Origin: Halopenitus persicus
GTDB taxonomy: Archaea; Halobacteriota; Halobacteria; Halobacteriales; Haloferacaceae
Length of the DNA: 64,000 bases
Assembly (NCBI RefSeq): GCF_002355635.1
Contig: NZ_AP017558.1
Span: 1,612,001 to 1,676,000 of the forward strand
Direction of reading: 5' to 3'
Shown here: positions 1 to 8,253 of the stretch, piece after piece
Position numbering within the stretch: position 1 is the first letter of the stretch
Layout: every line of letters begins with the position of its first letter
Translations under genes and position numbers: made by a program
Notes under the pieces: model-generated
Seen by the model: the letters and a program-made list of their open reading frames with translations, nothing else
Database searches by the model: none
Told to the model about the DNA's origin: nothing

Positions 1-1082
1 TGTGGGTGTTTCAGGGCCCGCCGGGTCCCTTCTCGGGCGACCTCTCGCCGGGGATGTTCGTCGTCTTCATCCTCTATACGCAGCGGTTCATCTGGCCCAT
101 GGCGCAGTTCGGTCAGATCATCAATATGTACCAGCGCGCCCGCGCCTCCGCCGCCCGCGTCTTCGGGCTGATGGACGAGCCCTCGCGGCTCGGCGAGAAC
201 CCCGACGCCGCCGAACTCGTCGTCGAGGAGGGCCGCGTCGAGTACGACGACGTCACCTTCGGCTACGACGACGAGCCGATCGTCGCCGACGTCGACTTCA
301 CGGTCGAGGGCGGCGAGACGGTCGCACTCGTCGGGCCGACCGGCGCCGGGAAGTCGACCGTGCTCAAGCTGCTGCTCCGGATGTACGACGTCGACGAGGG
401 AGCGATCCGGATCGATGGCCAGGACGTTCGGGACGTCACGCTCCCGTCGCTCCGGCGGTCGATCGGCTACGTCGGCCAGTCCTCGTACCTCTTTTACGGG
501 ACCGTTCGGGAGAACATCACCTACGGCACCTTCGAGGCCACCGACGAGGCGGTCGTCGCCGCCGCCAAGGCCGCCGAGGCGCACTCGTTCATCGAGAACC
601 TGCCGGACGGCTACGACACGATGGTCGGCGAGCGCGGCGTGAAGCTCTCGGGCGGCCAGCGCCAGCGGCTCACGATCGCCCGGGCCGTCCTCGCGGACCC
701 GGAGATCCTCGTCCTCGACGAGGCCACCTCCGACGTCGACACCGAGACGGAGATGCTGATCCAGCGCTCCCTCGACCGGCTGACGACCGACCGAACCACC
801 TTCGCGATCGCCCACCGGCTCTCGACGATCAAGGACGCCGACACGATCCTCGTGTTGGAGGGCGGCGGGATCGTCGAGCGCGGAACCCACGAGGAGCTGC
901 TCGAGAGCGACGGGCTCTACGCGAACCTCTGGGGCGTCCAGGCCGGCGAGATCGACGATCTCCCGCAGGAGTTCATCGAGCGCGCGACCGAGCGCACCGC
1001 GACGATCGATGCCGACGGGACGACTGCGACCGACGGGACGACTGCGGCCGATACCGACGCGGAGGCCGACCTCGACGACTAA
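1..1082 (+). CDS. ABC exporter, C-terminal part (5' end outside window)
   Basis: The reading frame is open from the window edge, so the start lies upstream. What remains is the end of a transmembrane domain (hydrophobic stretch around residues 17-35) and a complete ATP-binding domain: Walker A GPTGAGKST near residue 110, Q-loop YVGQSS, signature LSGGQRQR, Walker B VLDEATSD and the H-loop IAHRLST. TMD followed by NBD on one chain is the half-transporter exporter layout (MsbA/lipid or multidrug exporter type). The C-terminal tail is acidic and Thr/Asp-rich, as usual for haloarchaea. Substrate cannot be told from sequence. The next gene follows on the same strand after 25 bp, possibly co-transcribed. 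Confidence 0.93.
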   Translation, partial: WVFQGPPGPFSGDLSPGMFVVFILYTQRFIWPMAQFGQIINMYQRARASAARVFGLMDEPSRLGENPDAAELVVEEGRVEYDDVTFGYDDEPIVADVDFTVEGGETVALVGPTGAGKSTVLKLLLRMYDVDEGAIRIDGQDVRDVTLPSLRRSIGYVGQSSYLFYGTVRENITYGTFEATDEAVVAAAKAAEAHSFIENLPDGYDTMVGERGVKLSGGQRQRLTIARAVLADPEILVLDEATSDVDTETEMLIQRSLDRLTTDRTTFAIAHRLSTIKDADTILVLEGGGIVERGTHEELLESDGLYANLWGVQAGEIDDLPQEFIERATERTATIDADGTTATDGTTAADTDAEADLDD

Positions 1083-1107
1083 AGTCCCCGGCCCCCCGAG
1101 TTGGGGT

Positions 1108-1860
1108 ATGCACCTCTCGGATGCGACCTGGACCGACGTCCGCGACGCGACGATCGACGCGGCCGTGATCCCGGTCGGGAGCACCGAACAGCACGGCCCC
1201 CACGCACCGCTGGGAACCGACGCGCTCAACGCCGCCTCCGTCGCGACCGAGGCGGCCGACCGGTACGCGACGGCGGACGCACGGGGCGGCGAGGTCCTCG
1301 TGACGCCGACGATCCCGGTCGGGATCGCCGAGGAGCACCGCGGCTTCGACGGGACGCTCTGGGTGACCCCCGACACGTTCCGCGCGTACGTCCGCGAGAC
1401 GGCCGTCTCGCTCGTCCGGCACGGGGTGGAGCGCGTCGTGTTCGCCAACGGCCACGGCGGGAACGTCGACGCCCTCGCGGAGGTCGCCCGTCGGTTCTCG
1501 CGCGATCCGGACCACGGCGGCTACGCGGTCGCGTTCACCTGGTTCGACGCGGTCGGCGAGCACGCGAGCGAGATGGGCCACGGCGGCCCCCTCGAGACCG
1601 CGCTCCTGCGGGCCACCCATCCCGAGCTCGTTCGCGAGGACCGGATCGAGGCGGCGGCCGCGGGAGCGACCGACCGCTGGGGCGAGTGGGTCGCCGGGGT
1701 CAACCTGGCGCACGACTCCGACGCGTTCACCGACAACGGCGTGGTCGGCGACCCGCGCGGGGGCGACCGCGATCGCGGCGAGCGTCTGCTCGAACTCGCG
1801 AGCGAGTCGTTCGTGGATCTCCTGACCGCGGTCGTCGACCGCGATCTCGATGCGAACTGA
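1108..1860 (+). CDS. creatininase-family amidohydrolase (ArfB-like)
   Basis: A 250-residue protein of the creatininase family. It shows the family landmarks: PVGSTEQHGPHAPLGTD near the N-terminus (metal-binding Glu and His), NGHGGNVDAL in the middle and MGHGGPLETALL after it. In archaea one branch of the family (ArfB) deformylates an intermediate of riboflavin and F420 biosynthesis; others act on creatinine-like amides. I cannot assign the substrate from sequence, though a riboflavin synthase gene lies 18 kb away. The ATG at 1108 is chosen because it sits just before the conserved core; longer upstream frames overlap the ABC gene. Confidence 0.85.
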   Translation: MHLSDATWTDVRDATIDAAVIPVGSTEQHGPHAPLGTDALNAASVATEAADRYATADARGGEVLVTPTIPVGIAEEHRGFDGTLWVTPDTFRAYVRETAVSLVRHGVERVVFANGHGGNVDALAEVARRFSRDPDHGGYAVAFTWFDAVGEHASEMGHGGPLETALLRATHPELVREDRIEAAAAGATDRWGEWVAGVNLAHDSDAFTDNGVVGDPRGGDRDRGERLLELASESFVDLLTAVVDRDLDAN

Positions 1861-2055
1861 TCGACGCTCGTTCGCCGGGCAGTCCGAGCCGTCGCGTGTT
1901 TATAAGTTCGTTCGGAGCATCCCTTGGTGGTTTATAAGCAACGACGAGGACGGACCGTCCGATCGCGGTCCGCTCTTCGCTACTCGTTCGCGATCCACGC
2001 TCCGGATGCGATCCACGCTCCGGATGCGATCCGCGCCGGATCTGCGACCGGGTCG
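1861..2055. other. intergenic: two orphan TATA boxes and an 18-bp tandem repeat
   Basis: Between the two converging genes lie two identical GTTTATAAG boxes (1898-1906 and 1930-1938, 32 bp apart) and a tandem repeat at 1990-2041: two exact 18-bp copies of GCGATCCACGCTCCGGAT and a decayed third. No plus-strand gene follows within 1 kb, so the boxes look like orphan promoters, possibly for a small RNA. No convincing coding frame was seen. Confidence 0.5.
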
Positions 2056-2556
2056 CTACTCCTCGGCTTCCTCCGCCTCGGCGGCGTCGTCGGCCTCCGT
2101 GCTCGTCTCAGCCGCATCGTCCGCGTCGTCCGCGTCGCTCGCGTCGTCCGCATCATCGGCGTCGTCCGCGGCGGCGTCCTGCAGGGCGCCGCGGATCGCC
2201 GGCACCGTTCCGGTGAGGTCGGCGACGTCCTCGGCGGCGTCCTCGAGGTCGGCGATCAGGTCGGCGACGTCGTCGATCGCCGCCTCGAGGTCGTCGGCGT
2301 CCTCGAAGGCGTCCGCGCGCTCGCCGAGCACGTAGGCCTTCTTCGCCTGCCGGAGGTGGTCGGCGGCGTCGCCGGCGTCCAGGGCCGACTTGAGGCCGTT
2401 GAGCATGCCGAGGACGTTGTCGGCCTCCGTCTCCCAGACCGCGTCCGGGTCGGGGAGCTCGGCGCGTGCCGCCTCCAGGTGGCTCTCGACCTCCGCGCGG
2501 GTCTCGGCGGCCGCCTCGCCGAACAGGTCGTCGTCGTCGAACGTCGATTGGCTCAT
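2056..2556 (-). CDS. small acidic haloarchaeal protein (DUF5790-like)
   Basis: A 166-residue, very acidic protein starting MSQSTFDDDDLFGEAA, a start I associate with the haloarchaeal DUF5790 family; this is from memory. The body (residues 20-125) is helical with regular Ala/Leu/Asp spacing. The last 40 residues are low-complexity D-A-D repeats. A TATA-like CTTTTAAAG lies about 27 bp upstream of the ATG on the minus strand (2579-2588), which supports this start and suggests a leaderless mRNA. No catalytic motif is visible. Function unknown. Confidence 0.75.
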   Translation of the reverse strand: MSQSTFDDDDLFGEAAAETRAEVESHLEAARAELPDPDAVWETEADNVLGMLNGLKSALDAGDAADHLRQAKKAYVLGERADAFEDADDLEAAIDDVADLIADLEDAAEDVADLTGTVPAIRGALQDAAADDADDADDASDADDADDAAETSTEADDAAEAEEAEE

Positions 2557-2578
2557 ACGTATGGATTCACCCCGTCAG

Positions 2579-2588
2579 CCTTTAAAAG
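2579..2588 (-). promoter_or_regulatory. TATA box of the DUF5790-like gene
   Basis: The sequence CTTTTAAAGG on the minus strand lies about 25 bp before the ATG at 2556, the usual haloarchaeal TATA-to-start distance for a leaderless transcript. Confidence 0.5.
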
Positions 2589-2648
2589 CGACCCCGAAAG
2601 CGAAAGTGAAACGTGGCGGGACGACGGCTGTTTCGCGTCGTTCGGCGC

Positions 2649-2851
2649 CTATCGTTCCGACTCCGCCGTCGGCGCCGGTTCGGCCACCTCGACGACGTGC
2701 TCCACGGTGACCGGGTCCGCATACGTGTCGGGTCGTCTCGGCCCCTTATAAACCCGTTCTCGATGACGGAAACAGCCAATGCTTGCCCAGTTCTCGATGG
2801 GGATCAGCGCCTCGTACGCCGAGATCCGTCCTTTCCGGACGACCTCGTTGA
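2649..2851 (-). pseudogene. remnant of a coding sequence (C-terminal ~67 codons)
   Basis: Minus-strand frame between a TAA (2852-2854) and a TAG (2649-2651). It has no ATG, GTG or TTG near its front, yet codon choice is strongly GC3-biased and the peptide looks real: it contains RKGRISAYEALIPIENW, then CFRHRERVYKGPRRPDTY, and ends in the acidic EVAEPAPTAESER. This looks like the C-terminal end of a gene whose front was lost. The upstream DNA (2852-3000) is AT-rich and unlike its neighbours, consistent with a deletion or insertion junction. I do not recognise the family. Confidence 0.45.
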
Positions 2852-3012
2852 ATTATTTGTGAATTTACATATTGTGGGTGCTGCATACGGCGTACGCGTT
2901 TGCCACTGTGGAACACACAGCATACCGGAAGATCGTACATGAATCATCGGGACACATACCGGAGAAGAAAACGCATTTATGTCAGACTTTCCGAACGTAG
3001 GGCTACCCCGCA

Positions 3013-4119
3013 ATGAGCACGTCTTCGCGGTCGGATACGGTTCAGAAGACCTTCCTCAAGTATCAGCACCTGTTCGTGTTCCTCGCTCCGCTGCTGTTCG
3101 TGGTGAGCGTGTATCTCGTGGCTCCGACGGAGGGGTCGGGAACGGGCTACTGGCTGGAGTACTGGTGGCTCTTCCTTGCCTTCCTCGTCGGCGCCACCAT
3201 CGTCAATACGGTCGGCATCAGCGGATCCGCACTCTTCGTCCCGTTTCTCATTTTCATCTTCCCGCTCATCGCGGGTGAGACGCTCACGCCCGAGACGCTC
3301 GTGAAGGTCGGACTCATCAGCGAGTCGTTCGGCCTCTCCAGTTCCGCGCTCGCGTTCATCCAGTACGGGTTGGTTGATCGACGCCTCGCGCTCACGCTGG
3401 TCGCGGGTGGCGTGCCCTTCGTCGTCGGCGGCGCGCTGCTCTCGTTCGTCATCCCCGCGCCGGTGTTTCACCTCCTGCTGGGACTGGCGCTGATCGCCGC
3501 CTCGTATCTCCTGTTCAAGGCTGATTTGGGCCACGAGGAACCTGGTGGCACCGACAGCGGTGCCGAGATATCGACCGACAGCGGTGCCGAGGTGTCGACC
3601 GACGGTGGTTCGTTGCCGAACGACGCTGACAAACTCGGGCCGGCCGGCGTCGAGATGGACACGCACGGGACCGTCACACGGGTCGACCGCGACGGCAACG
3701 ACTACAGCTACTCCCACGGGGGGTATCTCGAACGCTTCGCCAACTACAGTATCGGCGGCGTGTTTCAGGGACTCGCCGGCTTCGGGATCGGCGAACTGGG
3801 CATCATCTCGATGCTTCGGACCGAGGTGCCGGTGAAAGTCGCCATCGGAACCAACCACATCGTCGTCGCGCTGACCGCGGTGTTGGCGTCACTGGTTCAC
3901 GTCTTCGGCGGCCAGTTCGTCCCCGGCGGCCACAGTATGAGCCTCGCGTCCACCCCGTGGAACATGGTCGTCTGGACGGTCCCGGCCACGGTCACCGGCG
4001 GACAGATCGCACCGTACGTCTCGGCGGCGCTGGACACGAGTTTCATCAAGACGGGCGTCGGCGTGCTCTTTGCGGTCATCGCCGTCGCGCTGTTCGTGAT
4101 GGCGGCCGGCGGCTTCTAG
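3013..4119 (+). CDS. sulfite exporter TauE/SafE (TSUP) family permease
   Basis: A 368-residue membrane protein with about eight or nine hydrophobic segments. The two TSUP half-repeats are recognisable: VGATIVNTVGISGSALFVP near residue 58 and GVFQGLAGFGIGELGIIS near residue 253, separated by a hydrophilic loop of about 70 residues that contains a small duplication (TDSGAEISTDSGAEVSTDGG). TSUP proteins export sulfite, sulfoacetate or other organic anions. An AT-rich box (CGCATTTATGTC, ~2967-2978) precedes the ATG. There is no sulfur-metabolism neighbour to fix the substrate. Confidence 0.85.
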   Translation: MSTSSRSDTVQKTFLKYQHLFVFLAPLLFVVSVYLVAPTEGSGTGYWLEYWWLFLAFLVGATIVNTVGISGSALFVPFLIFIFPLIAGETLTPETLVKVGLISESFGLSSSALAFIQYGLVDRRLALTLVAGGVPFVVGGALLSFVIPAPVFHLLLGLALIAASYLLFKADLGHEEPGGTDSGAEISTDSGAEVSTDGGSLPNDADKLGPAGVEMDTHGTVTRVDRDGNDYSYSHGGYLERFANYSIGGVFQGLAGFGIGELGIISMLRTEVPVKVAIGTNHIVVALTAVLASLVHVFGGQFVPGGHSMSLASTPWNMVVWTVPATVTGGQIAPYVSAALDTSFIKTGVGVLFAVIAVALFVMAAGGF

Positions 4120-4225
4120 GTCGGCCGACGGCCTTCGTTCGACGATATACGACGACACGAGGCCCTCACCGACCGCTTCGACGCGGCAATCCATCGCCGC
4201 TTGCGGACTGCATCGGAGCCCCCCG

Positions 4226-4235
4226 GATATTTATT
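4226..4235 (+). promoter_or_regulatory. TATA box of the truncated gene at 4260
   Basis: GATATTTATT lies about 28 bp upstream of the ATG at 4260, supporting a formerly expressed gene there. Confidence 0.45.
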
Positions 4236-4259
4236 TCGTTCACCGGTGATCGTTCTCGT

Positions 4260-4460
4260 ATGGCACACTATCCCGACGGCCATCTCGGTCACATCAGCGA
4301 CATCGAACGGGCAGCACGGGAGGAGCGTGATCCGCACCGACGGGCGATGCTGTGGAACTACCTCCACCACGCCGCCCTCGAAGTGAGCGGCGACTGGGAG
4401 GACATCTTCGACCCCGAGATGATCGTCGACGATCCGCAGTACGAGATGCATCTCGGCAGT
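4260..4460 (+). pseudogene. gene truncated by the tnpB element
   Basis: Starts MAHYPDGHLGHISDIERA and reads as a normal acidic protein for about 65 codons (ends ...DPQYEMHLGSK), then runs into the hairpin at the right end of the tnpB element and stops artificially at 4508. The peptide suggests a small alpha+beta protein; I do not recognise it, though a SnoaL/NTF2-type fold is conceivable. No continuation was found on the far side of the element, so the 3' part has been lost or decayed. A TATA box upstream suggests the gene was once functional. Confidence 0.55.
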
Positions 4461-4466
4461 AAACTA

Positions 4467-4516
4467 CCCCACCCTACTCGCTCACGGCTTCGCCGTTCGC
4501 TTCGTTGAGGGTGGGG
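4467..4516. ncRNA. right-end hairpin of tnpB element; candidate omega-RNA (reRNA) 3' region
   Basis: A long nested inverted repeat: outer arms CCCCACCCT (4467-4475) and AGGGTGGGG (4508-4516), inner arms ACGGC and GCCGT (4484-4496). It covers the tnpB stop codon and the last codons of the gene. In IS200/IS605 and IS1341 elements the RNA guide of TnpB comes from exactly this place: the tnpB 3' end plus the right end, with the guide read from flanking host DNA. By that model the guide here would be the host sequence just below ~4460 on the minus strand. Expression is inference. Confidence 0.5.
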
Positions 4517-5751
4517 CTTTCGCGTGGACTCCCGTTCTGGCCGCCATCGGCGGAAGGCTCGTAATCGCCATTCACGTTCAATGTCCCGCGATTCAAGCGC
4601 ACGTTTACGGGTACGCCTCCGCCCGACGACTTTTGCGCCGAGCGGAGATACTTCAGGCCAATATTCTTCGCCGCGTTGTAGTCGGCGTTCACTTCGTAGC
4701 CACACTTCACACAACAGAATCGTTCTTGCGTCTGGCGGTTCTCTCGGAGCGTCGTCCCGCACTTAGAACACCGCTGGCTCGTGTACGCAGGACTCACCTG
4801 TTCGACCGAGATACCGAACATCTCGGCTTTGTATTCGACGTACTCGAACAAACGTCGGAACGCCCATGCGTGGAATTTCTTGACGTTCGGCATCCGCTCA
4901 CGAATCCCTGTCAGGTTCTCAAAGGCAATCACGCTACAGCCGTTTTCGACGGCTTCCGCGACGAGTTCTTTCGAGACGGTGTGTAAGAAGTGGTCGTAGC
5001 GACCCGTCTCGGTACGTCCAACCGACTGGACGGTTTCGTGAGCTGTCCGCGTTCCACGCTGTTGAAGCGAGCCGCGTCGTTTCTCGAACTCGCGGTGCCA
5101 GTGGTTCAACTCTGACCCGTTCCAGAACGCACCTGTCGAGGCAACGGCGACGTTTTCGATGCCGAGGTCAACGCCGAGGACTGTGTTGTGCCCGTCGTTG
5201 CCGTCGTCGGCAGTCTCGAACTCCACGTCCGCCTTTGTTCGGACGTGAAGGTAGAACTCACCGTCGCGGTAGTGGAGTTCCCCGCCAGTCACTTCGTAGT
5301 CGTCGTTGAACAGGTACTCCGAGTGGGGCGTTTCGCGGCTCTCGTCGGGAAGGACGTACTCCGCAGTGATACGACCTTCGACGGTCGAGAGAGTCGCGTG
5401 GTCGTCATTGAACGTCGCACACCGCTTGTCGTAGACGAGCGTCGGCGCGGAGAAGTGCGGCTTCCCCGCGTAGTCGCCTTGCTTCCACCGAGCGACGATG
5501 CTCTGTACGGCGTCGGCGGCCTTGTTGCGAGCGTTCTGGACGAGATTCGCTTGGAGACGCGTCTCGGCACGCACATCGTCGTAGGTTTCGCGTTGGAGCT
5601 CGGCTTTGCTCGTGGTCTTGTACTCGCCTTGCCACGCGTGGTCGACGACGTAGTTGGCAGCCCACAGGAACTCGGAGATGGTTTCGTGGAGGAGGTCGGC
5701 GTCGCTGTCGGCCACGTCGAGTTTGACGGGGACGGTGCGACGTACCTCCAT
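4474..5751 (-). CDS. tnpB: TnpB, RNA-guided nuclease of an IS1341/IS605-type element
   Basis: A 425-residue TnpB. The N-terminal helix-turn-helix region contains residues such as WAANYVVDHAW. The split RuvC nuclease has all three acidic residues: D in GVDLGIEN (about residue 193), E in AFENLTG (about 277) and D in NADYNAAKN (about 356). The zinc ribbon between the last two has CSKCG and CVKCG. So the protein looks catalytically intact. No tnpA transposase is present, so this is a stand-alone IS1341-type copy. The start MEVRRTVPVKL matches the usual TnpB beginning. Confidence 0.95.
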   Translation of the reverse strand: MEVRRTVPVKLDVADSDADLLHETISEFLWAANYVVDHAWQGEYKTTSKAELQRETYDDVRAETRLQANLVQNARNKAADAVQSIVARWKQGDYAGKPHFSAPTLVYDKRCATFNDDHATLSTVEGRITAEYVLPDESRETPHSEYLFNDDYEVTGGELHYRDGEFYLHVRTKADVEFETADDGNDGHNTVLGVDLGIENVAVASTGAFWNGSELNHWHREFEKRRGSLQQRGTRTAHETVQSVGRTETGRYDHFLHTVSKELVAEAVENGCSVIAFENLTGIRERMPNVKKFHAWAFRRLFEYVEYKAEMFGISVEQVSPAYTSQRCSKCGTTLRENRQTQERFCCVKCGYEVNADYNAAKNIGLKYLRSAQKSSGGGVPVNVRLNRGTLNVNGDYEPSADGGQNGSPRESPTLNEANGEAVSE

Positions 5752-6102
5752 CCGTGTTTCAGATGTAAGCTGTTGTTTTTATATTAGTAACGGTTCGGTA
5801 GGGAGTCAGCCAGCCATCGAACGTGGTTGGTGTAGTACCGTGTCGGTTTCCTCTCCGACCTACTCGCTCGCTCCTTGAGGTCGGAGGCTCCACCTTGCAT
5901 TACGCTGACTAGCCCTTGCTCGCTTCGCTCGTCCGCTGCGACTTTTTTGTTCAAATCTCCGTGGACGCTTTTCACTTCGCAGACTGCTCGCTACGCTCGC
6001 AGTATTGCTTCGTGAAAAGCGTCCTGACGGAGTTCCACGCGAGCGAAGCGAGCGTGGAGCTAGTCAGGACGTGAACGGAGTGAGTGAAACGAACGAAGTG
6101 AA
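5752..6102. repeat. palindrome-rich DNA with partial copies of the tRNA-Arg 3' end
   Basis: Non-coding, presumably containing the left end of the tnpB element. It is dense in short hairpins of the GCGAGCGAAGCGAGCGT kind. Pieces of the neighbouring tRNA-Arg 3' end recur: TTCAAATCTCCGT-GGACG on the plus strand at ~5953-5969 (two bases missing against the tRNA) and CGTCCTGACGGAG at 6024-6036, which repeats 6103-6115 of the tRNA itself. The copies at 5958-5983 and 6011-6036 form a long inverted repeat. This looks like debris of past integration at a tRNA attachment site. Confidence 0.5.
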
Positions 6103-6175
6103 CGTCCTGACGGAGATTTGAACTCCGGTCCCTGGCTCCGCAAGCCAAGAGGATAGTCCACTACCCTACCAGGAC
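6103..6175 (-). tRNA. tRNA-Arg (anticodon GCG)
   Basis: A 73-nt cloverleaf on the minus strand: acceptor GTCCTGG pairs with TCAGGAC, anticodon stem TTGGC/GCCAG encloses the loop TTGCGGA (anticodon GCG), and the T arm is CGGAG-TTCAAAT-CTCCG. The discriminator base is G and no CCA is encoded. GCG reads arginine codons CGC and CGU. A TATA-like ACTTAAG lies about 25 bp upstream. Confidence 0.92.
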
Positions 6176-6195
6176 TCATCTTCCCGTAGCCGGGA

Positions 6196-6206
6196 GATAC
6201 TTAAGA
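6196..6206 (-). promoter_or_regulatory. TATA box of tRNA-Arg
   Basis: Minus-strand CTTAAGTATC, centred about 25 bp before the tRNA 5' end, is the only AT-rich box in the upstream region. Confidence 0.45.
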
Positions 6207-6402
6207 TGGTTACGGTCCGTCGGCGTGTGTGGGGTCCGGGAACACGGTCCCGAACACGATCGCCGATCCGAAGCGGGAGCGGTACCCCGGAACCGCGGCG
6301 ATCGTGACCCACGATCTGCGACGGTGAGGGCCCCGAACGCCCCGGTTCGGCGGCCGGCCGAAGCCACGTCGTTTATCCGAGCGGGGCCCGTGTAGGGGTA
6401 CA

Positions 6403-8253
6403 ATGACCGATGCCGACCCGACCGTGACCCGCCTGTTCGGCGGTCCGGGCAGCGGGAAGACGACCGCGCTGCTCGACCGCGTCGACGAGCTCCTGCAGGA
6501 CGGCAGCGTCGACGTTCGCGACGTGCTGGTGGTCTCGTACACCCGTGCGGCCGCCGCCGAGGTCCGCGACCGGCTCGCCGAACGGCTCGACGTCTCCCCG
6601 CGGTCCCTCCAGGGGAACGTCTGCACGATGCACGCGAAGGCCTACGAGCTGCTCAACCTCTCGCGGGGCGACGTCGTCGGCGAGGACGACAAATCCGACT
6701 TCTGTGAGGGGTATGGGATCGAGTTCGAGGACGAGTACGGCGGCGCCAACCGCCGGACCGCGCGATCGACGACGATCGGCAACAAGATCATCGCGACCTC
6801 CCAGTGGCTCCAGCGGACCAACCGCGACGTCGCCGACTGGTACGACGTCCCCTTCCAGTGGGACGTCGAGGAGGTCCGGCTCCCGCCCGAAATCGACCCG
6901 AACGCCCAGGAGGGCAACAAGTACACGCCCACGTGGTCGGCCGACGACGACCGGATCGACGTTCCCGAGACGATCCGCGCCTGGCGGGCCTACAAGGGCG
7001 ACCACGAGCTCGTCGGCTTCGCGGACATGCTCGAGCGCGTCGCGCAGCGCTCGCTCGTCCCGAACGTCGACTACCTCGTGATCGACGAGTTCCAGGACAT
7101 CACGACCCTCCAGTACGACGTCTTCGAGGAGTGGCTGCCCCACGTGGAGACGGCGCTCATCGCCGGCGACGACGACCAGGTCGTCTACGCCTGGCAGGGC
7201 GCCGACCCCGACCTCCTGCTCGACACCGACGTCGACGAGGACGTCGTCCTTCCCAACTCCTACCGGCTTCCCTCCCGGATCCTCAACGTCGTCAACGCGG
7301 AGATCCGCCACATCGACAAGCGCCAGGAGAAGGACCTCCGGCCGCGCAAGGAGGGCGGCGTCGTCGAGGCCATCGAGAGCCCCTCGATGCTCGAACTGGT
7401 TCGCAACGTCCGGTACACGATCGACGACGACGACGGCAGCGTGATGTGTCTGTTCCGGGCGCGCTACCAGATGTTCGACTTCATCGACGAGTTCATCGAC
7501 CACGGCATCCCGTTCAAGCTCCTCACCGACGGCCGGATGTGGACCGACCGGCTCACCGACTACGTTCGGGCGGTCGAGAAGTACAACGACGACGAGCCGG
7601 TCTCGGGCCTTGAGGCCCGCCGCCTGGCGGACATGCTCCAGGAGTCGACGTTCGGCACGAACGAGCGCGACGACTTCTACGACTACCTCGACGACCGCGA
7701 GGAGGCGGCCGACGCCGACGACATCACGCAGCTAGAGATCGCGCCGGAGACGATCGCCGAGTACGCGCCGTTTATGCCCGACCGAGCCAGCGCCAGCGAC
7801 ATGGTCCGAAAGGTGACGAGCTTCCAGCGGAACTCGGTCGAGGCCTACTTCGACGGCGACTACCAGGACGTCGCCCCGAACCGCATCCGGATCGGGACGA
7901 TCCACTCCGCGAAGGGCCGGGAGGCCGACCACGTCTTCGTTTCGACGGACCTCACCGAGAAGGTGGTCGAACAGCTCGCCGCCTCCGTCGAGGACCCGAC
8001 CGACGTCGAGGGCGTCGAGGAGTTCACGAAATCAACCAGCCCGGTACCGGTCCTCACCGACAACGAGCGCCGCGTCTTCTACGTGGGAATGTCCCGCGCC
8101 CGCGAGCGGCTCGTTGTCCTCGAGAACCTGATCACCGGCGCGCCGACGCTCCCGGTGAGCGTCCTGCTGTTCAACGAACTCCGGGAGGAGCCCCCCGACG
8201 AGCTGATCGAGGAGGTCCAGGCGGAGCTGGCGGCGCCGGAACCCGAGCCGTGA
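6403..8253 (+). CDS. UvrD/Rep-family superfamily 1A DNA helicase
   Basis: A 616-residue SF1A helicase. Motif I is GGPGSGKTTA at residues 13-22; the Ia region follows with VVSYTRAAAAEVRDR. Motif II is VIDEFQD near residue 226, motif III GDDDQVVYAWQG near 255, a motif V-like GTIHSAKGREADHVF near 498, and motif VI YVGMSRARERL near 560. It is shorter than bacterial UvrD (about 720), mainly in the 2B region. Such enzymes unwind DNA 3' to 5' in repair or replication restart. The next gene starts inside its stop codon (GTGA overlap), so the two are translationally coupled. Confidence 0.93.
   Translation: MTDADPTVTRLFGGPGSGKTTALLDRVDELLQDGSVDVRDVLVVSYTRAAAAEVRDRLAERLDVSPRSLQGNVCTMHAKAYELLNLSRGDVVGEDDKSDFCEGYGIEFEDEYGGANRRTARSTTIGNKIIATSQWLQRTNRDVADWYDVPFQWDVEEVRLPPEIDPNAQEGNKYTPTWSADDDRIDVPETIRAWRAYKGDHELVGFADMLERVAQRSLVPNVDYLVIDEFQDITTLQYDVFEEWLPHVETALIAGDDDQVVYAWQGADPDLLLDTDVDEDVVLPNSYRLPSRILNVVNAEIRHIDKRQEKDLRPRKEGGVVEAIESPSMLELVRNVRYTIDDDDGSVMCLFRARYQMFDFIDEFIDHGIPFKLLTDGRMWTDRLTDYVRAVEKYNDDEPVSGLEARRLADMLQESTFGTNERDDFYDYLDDREEAADADDITQLEIAPETIAEYAPFMPDRASASDMVRKVTSFQRNSVEAYFDGDYQDVAPNRIRIGTIHSAKGREADHVFVSTDLTEKVVEQLAASVEDPTDVEGVEEFTKSTSPVPVLTDNERRVFYVGMSRARERLVVLENLITGAPTLPVSVLLFNELREEPPDELIEEVQAELAAPEPEP

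Noticed and set aside
5752-6102. Hidden tnpA (Y1 transposase) upstream of tnpB
   Set aside because: No frame with an HUH motif and catalytic Tyr was found; the DNA is palindrome-rich and non-coding.
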